From assembly GCA_020200995.1 (NCBI GenBank), contig JAIVHQ010000234.1:1-9454 (forward strand): DNA of 9,454 nucleotides. Reading direction: 5' to 3'. The position numbers and the translations under genes are program-made. Under the pieces are notes generated by a model that saw only the letters and a program-made list of their open reading frames with translations, did not search any database and was not told the origin of the DNA. Source of the DNA: Flavobacteriales bacterium (GTDB lineage Bacteria; Bacteroidota; Bacteroidia; Flavobacteriales_D; Cryomorphaceae). Below are positions 1 through 4,544 of this stretch, piece after piece; the stretch's first letter is position 1, and the number at the start of each line of letters is the position of its first letter.

Positions 1-759
1 GGTATTGGTCTCGACGAAACCTTTAGGCACCAGCGGATCACTGCTCACTGCTACTGCCCTGAGCACGGTGGTTTCAGTAATGGTAATCGGCCCTGTGTAC
101 TCGGGCGAATTTTCCGTCGGAGTAGAGCTGTCTAATGTGTAATGGAGCGAGGCATTCGGTTGGTCTGTGGTTATCTCAACAGTCACGCTACCTTCGTAAA
201 ATCCTGCATCCTGACTAAATACGGGCTTCTTGGGATAGGGTGCGTAGGTTTGGGTGTTGTTCGATCCGCCCGGCGTTGGTAACTGGTAGACCATCCATTC
301 TTCTGCTCCGTCAGGAGCGCGCCCCGTGGAGTGATTCATCTGATTGGTATATTCGAATTCGAAAAGATCAACGATATTTCCGGAAGGATCGCTGAATACT
401 ACAGGCTCGGACTCACATTGCGTAAGCTTAAATGTGGTATGATAACTCCCGCCCCCGTCTGTATTCCGACTTGAGCACCAAAAGACCAAGTGGCCGGAGG
501 GCCCTATGACAGTTCCTTCGGGTATTTGATATTTCGTATTGTTATTGATGCGGTCACTGAGGTAATACCCACTTAGGTCCACAGCCGAGCCCGAAGTGTT
601 GTAAAGCTCAATCCAGTCTTCAAATTCTCCGAAGTTGTCCTGGGTTTGGCTGTAATTGGCTGCTGATACTTCATTGATTACCACTTGACTTTCGGCTGCT
701 AATGCAAACGCAAAAAACAGTGACAATGAGGTAATCTCCTTTAAATTGAATCGCATCAT
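1..759 (-). CDS. Secreted lamin-tail-domain protein with chitobiase-C-like domain (3' end outside window; possibly a CotH-kinase-type protein)
   Basis: Open from the ATG at 759 to the window edge (253 residues), so the C-terminus is missing. Residues 1-24 form a signal peptide (basic/polar start, then SLFFAFALAAESQ). Residues 26-168 match a lamin-tail domain: VVINEVSAAN, EFEDWIELYN, VDLSGYYLSD, and the typical exit GRAPDG...PTPGGSN. Residues 177-245 match a chitobiase/hexosaminidase C-terminal-type beta domain: PVFSQDAGFYEG, LHYTLDSSTPT, YTGPITIT and VLRAVAV. In Bacteroidota this LTD plus chitobiase-C order often precedes a CotH kinase domain and a T9SS tail, but that part is unseen and is inference. 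Starts at 759 and 756 are adjacent. In-frame ATGs at 804 and 813 would bury the signal peptide, so 759 was chosen. It lies 76 bp downstream of another LTD gene on the same strand, probably cotranscribed. Confidence 0.8.
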   Translation of the reverse strand, partial: MMRFNLKEITSLSLFFAFALAAESQVVINEVSAANYSQTQDNFGEFEDWIELYNTSGSAVDLSGYYLSDRINNNTKYQIPEGTVIGPSGHLVFWCSSRNTDGGGSYHTTFKLTQCESEPVVFSDPSGNIVDLFEFEYTNQMNHSTGRAPDGAEEWMVYQLPTPGGSNNTQTYAPYPKKPVFSQDAGFYEGSVTVEITTDQPNASLHYTLDSSTPTENSPEYTGPITITETTVLRAVAVSSDPLVPKGFVETNT

Positions 760-835
760 TGGGGATTTGGTCAGTTCAAATAATCTTGCAATAAAGTGAC
801 GCATACCTTCCATAAAAGTTGTACGCCAATTACAT

Positions 836-2038
836 TCAATCTGTCACAGCCAGCTTAGACCTACCAAATGGGGTATGCAACAGGTATATACCTGCGCTGA
901 GGCCCGATACATTCACAGAATTTGTGTACGGTTGAAGTTGCTGCTCGTGTACTACGCGTCCGTTTAGGTCAAACAGCCTCATTACCATCAATTCACCTGT
1001 TGGATTTTCAACAAAAAACTCAGAGGTCGCGGGATTGGGGTAAATCTCGATGATTCCCTTGGATGATTCCATGTTGAAGCTGCTAACAGTACCCAGGTTT
1101 TCAGCACCGAAAGTGGGCGCCATGCATGGAATAATGTTTCCGAAACCATTGACAAAGCGGCCTTCACTCACATCGGTGGTTTGCTCTCCAAAAGAGACAA
1201 AATCGATGGTAGTGGTGTCGGGGCTGCTGAGAATTACTTTTTCACCGCTCGCTGAAAGTGCGAAATCGGCGTGATACGGCCCTTGTACAGGCTCGTTATC
1301 AGCCCACACGATGAAGTATTGGCCCGGACCGATTACGCTGCCTGCGGGAAAAGTGAATTTGCCCGGAAAGTTTTCGTTGTCACTCAGGAGATATCCTGAG
1401 AGGTCCACCGCCGCAGTTCCGTTGTTATACAATTCAATCCAATCATTGAAATCTCCGAACTCATCGGATACTGTATTGCTGTTGGTGGCCATGTATTCGT
1501 TAATCGCTACATCGAATGAATCCCCATTGGTGTTGGCGCCGTTAAAAGTCGGAACCATCCGCATAAATGGTCCCGTGCCATTGGGAAAGCGGCCTATACT
1601 AACATCGCTTTCGATGGGGCCAAAACGTACATAATCTACAATGACGCTGTCGGGATTGGACAAAACCACGCGCTCGCCTTCAGTGCCACTGAGGGCAAAG
1701 TCGGCATTCAACCCTTCCATCTCGGGATCTCCCACCCCGTCGCACCATACCATGAGATATCCGTTTGCGGGAATGATCACATCGCTGAATCTGTATTTTG
1801 TGCGGCCCGTTGAGCCACGGCTGTCTGACAAAAAATAACCGTCGAGATTGAAAGGCTCATTGGCGGTGTTGTAAAGTTCTATGTAGTCTTCAAACTGACC
1901 TAAGGAATTTTCAGCGATGGTTTCATTCGAAGCCAAAAATTCATTGATCACCACCGGACCGCGTAGCAGGTCACATTGTGAGAAGGCAGCTTGCAAGCCA
2001 AAAGTGGCGGCAAAAATAAGGAGTACACTTTTTTTCAT
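836..2038 (-). CDS. Secreted protein with two lamin-tail domains and a T9SS type A sorting domain
   Basis: A 400-residue complete protein. A signal peptide ends near residue 20 (FGLQAAFS|Q). Two lamin-tail domains follow in tandem: about 28-165 (VVINEFLASN, FEDYIELYN, FNLDGYFLSD) and about 176-312 (VAINEYMATN, FNDWIELYN, VDLSGYLLSD). Each is closed by a GRF-NG...PTF-GA-N segment. Residues 328-400 are a type A T9SS tail, with IYPNPATSEFFVENP, LFDLNGRVV and LSAGIYLLHT. The product should cross the outer membrane through the type IX system and be attached or released at the surface. LTDs are beta-sandwich modules found in bacterial extracellular proteins; no catalytic domain is present, so the role is probably binding or structural, and the ligand is unknown. 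The ATG at 2038 gives a clean signal peptide. It is the upstream member of a likely two-gene LTD operon. Confidence 0.9.
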   Translation of the reverse strand: MKKSVLLIFAATFGLQAAFSQCDLLRGPVVINEFLASNETIAENSLGQFEDYIELYNTANEPFNLDGYFLSDSRGSTGRTKYRFSDVIIPANGYLMVWCDGVGDPEMEGLNADFALSGTEGERVVLSNPDSVIVDYVRFGPIESDVSIGRFPNGTGPFMRMVPTFNGANTNGDSFDVAINEYMATNSNTVSDEFGDFNDWIELYNNGTAAVDLSGYLLSDNENFPGKFTFPAGSVIGPGQYFIVWADNEPVQGPYHADFALSASGEKVILSSPDTTTIDFVSFGEQTTDVSEGRFVNGFGNIIPCMAPTFGAENLGTVSSFNMESSKGIIEIYPNPATSEFFVENPTGELMVMRLFDLNGRVVHEQQLQPYTNSVNVSGLSAGIYLLHTPFGRSKLAVTD

Positions 2039-2062
2039 GGGGTTTCAAATTTAGCTATGAAT

Positions 2063-2089
2063 ACCTCCGCCTTGCAGGCGCGGAAGGGT
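2063..2089. repeat. Imperfect GC-rich hairpin in the leader of the double-LTD gene
   Basis: The left arm ACCTCCGCCT (2063-2072) and right arm AGGCGCGGAAGGGT (2076-2089) pair with small bulges around a TGC loop. The inner CGCCT/AGGCG stem is perfect. It lies 25-51 bp upstream of the ATG at 2038 and downstream of the -7 motif at 2115-2122, so it would fall in the 5' leader RNA. Its function is unknown. Confidence 0.4.
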
Positions 2090-2114
2090 GTAAATTATTG
2101 CATTTCAATGATAG

Positions 2115-2122
2115 CAAAGTTA
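2115..2122 (-). promoter_or_regulatory. Candidate -7 element (TAACTTTG) for the double-LTD gene
   Basis: On the minus strand this reads TAACTTTG, an exact match to the Bacteroidota -7 consensus TAnnTTTG, 76 bp upstream of the ATG at 2038. No clear TTG -33 element is seen at the usual distance. A second match, TAAATTTG at 2053-2046, lies only 7 bp from the ATG and would give an almost leaderless message. Confidence 0.35.
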
Positions 2123-2237
2123 AAAATCGCTTGGGATATTCACGAAAAAAATAAGTTCGAAGGTTGGTATTCCTTTCGGAAAAGCGGTTGCTGTTAACGT
2201 CGGCTCTATTTTCCAAAGGGAATACGTCCTGAGTCAT

Positions 2238-2245
2238 TACCTTTG
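2238..2245 (+). promoter_or_regulatory. Candidate -7 element (TACCTTTG) for the TPR membrane protein gene
   Basis: TACCTTTG matches TAnnTTTG exactly and ends 22 bp before the ATG at 2268, implying a short leader. The -33 TTG is not obvious at 17-20 bp. The leader (ACAATAACTACA before ATG) is A-rich without a Shine-Dalgarno sequence, as is usual in this phylum. Confidence 0.4.
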
Positions 2246-2267
2246 CCCCGCCAAAACAATAACTACA

Positions 2268-2783
2268 ATGGTCAACAAAATCATCAAGTACGTGCTTATC
2301 GCCCTTTCACTGGCTTGGAGTGCTTATCAATTTACGATAGGAAACATTGGAAATGGAATTCTTTTTGTTTTCATCGCAGGAATTTTTGTTTTAAGCCTTT
2401 TCAAGCACGAGCTCATTTTGTTGGCTTTCTTGCATTTGCGCAGGGGCAAATTTGAAAAAGCGGGCCGCACACTCAACCGCATCAAGCACCCTGAGCAGCT
2501 CCGCTCTTCGCAAGAAGCGTATTATTACTACCTCATCGGCCTGATTCACTCTCAAACACAGAGCGCCACTAAAGCCGAGAAGTTTTTCAGGAAAGCCCTG
2601 GCAAAAGGTCTGCGAATGAAGACCGATCAGGCGATGGCCAAGCTGAACCTCGCGGGTATAGCCGTAATGAAGCGTCGGAAGAGAGAAGCCATGAACCTCC
2701 TGACTGAAGTGAAAAAGCTCGATAAAAACAAAATGCTTGACGACCAGGTGAAGATGATCCAAAGCCAGATGAAGCGAATATGA
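2268..2783 (+). CDS. Small inner-membrane protein with two N-terminal helices and TPR-like repeats
   Basis: A 171-residue protein. Two hydrophobic segments, about 5-21 (IIKYVLIALSLAWSAY) and 29-45 (NGILFVFIAGIFVLSLF), are separated by a short polar turn, suggesting a hairpin anchor. The rest is strongly basic and helical, so it probably faces the cytoplasm. Residues 85-115 (YYYYLIGLIHSQ, ATKAEKFFRKALAKG) and 120-150 (AMAKLNLAGIAVMKRR, EAMNLLTEVKKLD) have the spacing of TPR helices, and 48-72 may be another, shorter helical hairpin. TPRs mediate protein-protein contacts; the partner is unknown. I cannot assign it to a named family. It is transcribed alone, divergently from the LTD pair, with a good -7 motif upstream. 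The ATG at 2268 is the first start in frame after that motif. Confidence 0.8.
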   Translation: MVNKIIKYVLIALSLAWSAYQFTIGNIGNGILFVFIAGIFVLSLFKHELILLAFLHLRRGKFEKAGRTLNRIKHPEQLRSSQEAYYYYLIGLIHSQTQSATKAEKFFRKALAKGLRMKTDQAMAKLNLAGIAVMKRRKREAMNLLTEVKKLDKNKMLDDQVKMIQSQMKRI

Positions 2784-2829
2784 TTTTTATTCAAAAACAG
2801 GTACAATGCAGTTTTTTACCTTTTCGAGA

Positions 2830-2866
2830 AACTTAATAACAGGTGCGATGAACCACGCATTAAGTT
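2830..2866. repeat. Inverted repeat AACTTAAT/ATTAAGTT with inner GCG/CGC
   Basis: AACTTAAT (2830-2837) pairs perfectly with ATTAAGTT (2859-2866). Inside, GCG (2845-2847) pairs with CGC (2856-2858) after a 7-base bulge. It could be a hairpin in RNA or a dyad binding site. No T-run follows, so it is not a typical terminator. Confidence 0.4.
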
Positions 2867-2944
2867 AATGCTCTCAGGGAGATCGAACGGCGAGATCTAA
2901 AAGCACATATCAACAACACTATAGGCCAATAATTTGCATCAATT

Positions 2945-2963
2945 TCTCAGATTAAGCCTGAGA
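2945..2963. repeat. Short hairpin TCTCAG/CTGAGA just outside the MITE-like element
   Basis: TCTCAG (2945-2950) and CTGAGA (2958-2963) form a perfect 6-bp stem with a 7-base loop, ending 10 bp before the element's left inverted repeat. The CCTGAG motif (2957-2962) recurs at 2975-2980 in the left terminal repeat. Confidence 0.3.
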
Positions 2964-2973
2964 CATTATAGTA

Positions 2974-3237
2974 ACCTGAGTTCGATTATTCTTCAGGATT
3001 CAGAACGCTTGATTTAAAATTATTTATACGGAACACGAGCGAATCGATGAAGTAACCGAGCGCATAAAATGGATAAGTGAGTCATCGAAATGCCGGTAGG
3101 TTGGCGGAGACTTGTCCATAAAATCCGATCTACTGCGTTGCATTTTATCGCTTTAGCCCGCTAAAGCTTTAAAAATGCGCCTTGTAAATCGGGATTTTAT
3201 GACCATCTGAAATCCCGAATAACAATCGAACTCAGGT
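2974..3237. mobile_element. Candidate non-autonomous (MITE-like) element with terminal inverted repeats and TAGTA flanks
   Basis: The left end (2974-3004) begins ACCTGAGTTCGATT and continues ATTC..GGATT.CAGA. The right end (3206-3237), read on the minus strand, begins with the same 14 bases and continues, after a 3-base insertion, ATTC.GGATTTCAGA. The two ends therefore form ~31-bp imperfect terminal inverted repeats. The segment is flanked on both sides by TAGTA (2969-2973 and 3238-3242), as expected for a 5-bp target duplication. Because TAGTA is nearly self-complementary, the inverted repeat could instead be read as extending into it. No transposase is present: the interior only has reading frames of up to about 30 codons, without ATG. 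The size, ends and lack of coding capacity fit a MITE mobilised in trans. Family is unknown; a relic of a larger insertion sequence is the alternative. Confidence 0.55.
3117..3201. repeat. Large imperfect palindrome inside the MITE-like element
   Basis: The two halves pair around a CCCG tetraloop at 3157-3160: GCTTTAG/CTAAAGC next to the loop, then GCATTTT/AAAATGC, then TAC/GTA and GAT/ATC, then the outer CATAAAATCC/GGATTTTATG. About 30 of 40 positions per arm are complementary. A competing perfect 8-bp stem, CGGGATTT (3190-3197) with AAATCCCG (3210-3217), links the outer right arm to the right terminal repeat. It would extrude as a cruciform or fold as a strong RNA hairpin. Confidence 0.65.
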
Positions 3238-3476
3238 TAGTAGGCAAAATTGAAGGCAAGGTCGCACTCGGGTCCTACCGAAAGCGGTTCACGAAAGCTG
3301 CTTGAAGCCCGGAATGTTCGTGTAATTGAAAATATGGAAGCCCTCCAAGACAAATTAAATGCTCCAAATAGACATTTGTCGGGCGGGTAAAAAGCGAGTC
3401 GCAGGATGGAGTTGCTGAATCAAGCCTAAAGCATGACCGAAGGCAGGACGGAAACCTTTTTACAGTGACATTACAA

Positions 3477-4544
3477 TCACATTCCTTTGCTATTGATCAA
3501 TTTCTGCCGGCCTGTTCCGGGACCACTGAATCGCGTGCGGTAACCAAGCACCAACTCCACCCCGCCCTGGCCATTGTTGCCGCGTGAAAGAGACGAAGTG
3601 GTAAAATCGTAGCTGATTCCAAGTGAGAAATCGTAGTAATTCACTCGGCCTACAAAATAAATGGCGTCCTGATACCTGTAATACGCACCGGCGTTGGTGG
3701 AGAGGTTGTTTCGAAAATCGGTAAACTGGGTGCGGTCCCAGAGCGAAAATTCCACTTCCCCCCCTACATCGATAATACGATTGGGACCTTGAAACATCAC
3801 AAATACATTGGGCAGGTAGGTCACATTACCGGGTGCCGCGATGGCCATACCTCCGTGAACCACAACTTTTCGGAAAAGTGCGCTCTCGTCGCCAATGAGT
3901 TCTACGCGTGGGGCATTTGCATTGAGCAATGAGGCTCCGACCAATAGGCGGGTATTGTCGTCGATGGAGTTGAACCACGTGGCGCCGGCGCCAAGCACGA
4001 TGTTGTCTTCACTCATCATACCTATATATGATTCGCCGCTGGCCAGGCCCGGGCTGAATCCCGTTCCCACCCACTGATTTTCCCAGGTGGCCCCGTTGAA
4101 GTCAAGTGACCTCTGGATGTATGCCGCCTGAAGGCCGAAAGCTATATAATTGGGATTGGCATTGGTGCCGCCGAGATCCAGGGCATAAGAAACCGATCCT
4201 GCAATGTGAAGCGTATTAAAGTTCAATGTTCCTGAATTGTCACTCACAACATGCAGACCTACACCTAGAAAATTCTTATCGTACGCATCATCCGTGAGCT
4301 TAATGGGCATATCAGCGGTGAAGGCCATGGTGCGAAAAGGCTCCGAAAGCGAACTGTACTGGTTTCGGTAATTCACCATGCTTCTGAAATCACCTTCAAA
4401 GGCTCCGGCAGCAGCCGGATTGTACGTGATGGGTGCTGCAAAAAACTGTGAGAAGTGATAGTCTTGCTGCCCGGTAGCGGCATTGCTCGCGGCGAAGGCA
4501 ACAGAAATGACCAAAAGTATTCGTATCGCTTTATTCATATTCAT
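3477..4544 (-). CDS. PorP/SprF-family type IX secretion system outer-membrane protein
   Basis: A 355-residue protein. A signal peptide ends around residue 26 (LLVISVAFAASNAATG|QQ). The mature start QDYHFSQFFAAPITYNPAAAG followed by MVNYRNQY is the diagnostic N-terminal block of the PorP/SprF family. The remainder is alternating amphipathic strands (YIAFGLQAAYIQRSL, AIYFVGRVNYYDFSLGISYDF) ending in SRGNNGQGGVELVLGYR, consistent with a 14-strand-type outer-membrane barrel. Length is usual for the family. In Flavobacterium, SprF is required for secretion of its partner SprB, and PorP-type proteins act as T9SS accessory or anchoring components. Here the gene starts immediately after the TAG stop of a type-B-signal adhesin (no gap), suggesting translational coupling and a dedicated partner role. 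A second in-frame ATG lies 6 bases downstream. A paralogue rather than the core T9SS PorP is likely, since no por/gld genes adjoin it. Confidence 0.9.
   Translation of the reverse strand: MNMNKAIRILLVISVAFAASNAATGQQDYHFSQFFAAPITYNPAAAGAFEGDFRSMVNYRNQYSSLSEPFRTMAFTADMPIKLTDDAYDKNFLGVGLHVVSDNSGTLNFNTLHIAGSVSYALDLGGTNANPNYIAFGLQAAYIQRSLDFNGATWENQWVGTGFSPGLASGESYIGMMSEDNIVLGAGATWFNSIDDNTRLLVGASLLNANAPRVELIGDESALFRKVVVHGGMAIAAPGNVTYLPNVFVMFQGPNRIIDVGGEVEFSLWDRTQFTDFRNNLSTNAGAYYRYQDAIYFVGRVNYYDFSLGISYDFTTSSLSRGNNGQGGVELVLGYRTRFSGPGTGRQKLINSKGM

Larger units (their letters stand above)
2784..3476. other. 693-bp intergenic region rich in inverted repeats, without a convincing gene
   Basis: This stretch separates the convergent TPR gene and PorP/SprF-family gene. 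It contains a 264-bp TIR-flanked element (2974-3237) with an internal palindrome, and further inverted repeats at 2830-2866 and 2945-2963. Only short ATG-less reading frames occur: 26 residues on the minus strand (2816-2896) and 48 on the plus strand (3244-3390). Both are too short to call and might be gene remnants. Just after the TPR gene stop, AAAAAC...GTTTTTT (2794-2817) could be a weak AT-only terminator, but the evidence is poor. No good terminator is visible downstream of the PorP/SprF gene. Confidence 0.6.

Noticed and set aside
2055..2237. 60-residue minus-strand frame in the divergent intergenic region
   Set aside because: It has no recognisable domain or signal peptide, overlaps the promoter motifs and the hairpin, and its basic, low-complexity end (APARRRYS) comes from the hairpin sequence. 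Regarded as chance.
2794..2817. AAAAAC...GTTTTTT as terminator of the TPR gene
   Set aside because: The six-base AT stem has a 12-base loop and the T-run is itself part of the stem, so it is weak as a rho-independent terminator.
3013..3105. Thirty-codon plus-strand frame inside the MITE-like element (contains RIDEVTERIKWISESS)
   Set aside because: No ATG start, a stop codon directly upstream, and too short to support; could be a degraded transposase piece but nothing identifies it.
2969..3242. CRISPR or integron attC interpretation of the repeat region
   Set aside because: There are no regularly spaced direct repeats, no cas or integrase gene, and the paired ends with flanking TAGTA fit a transposable element better than an attC site.
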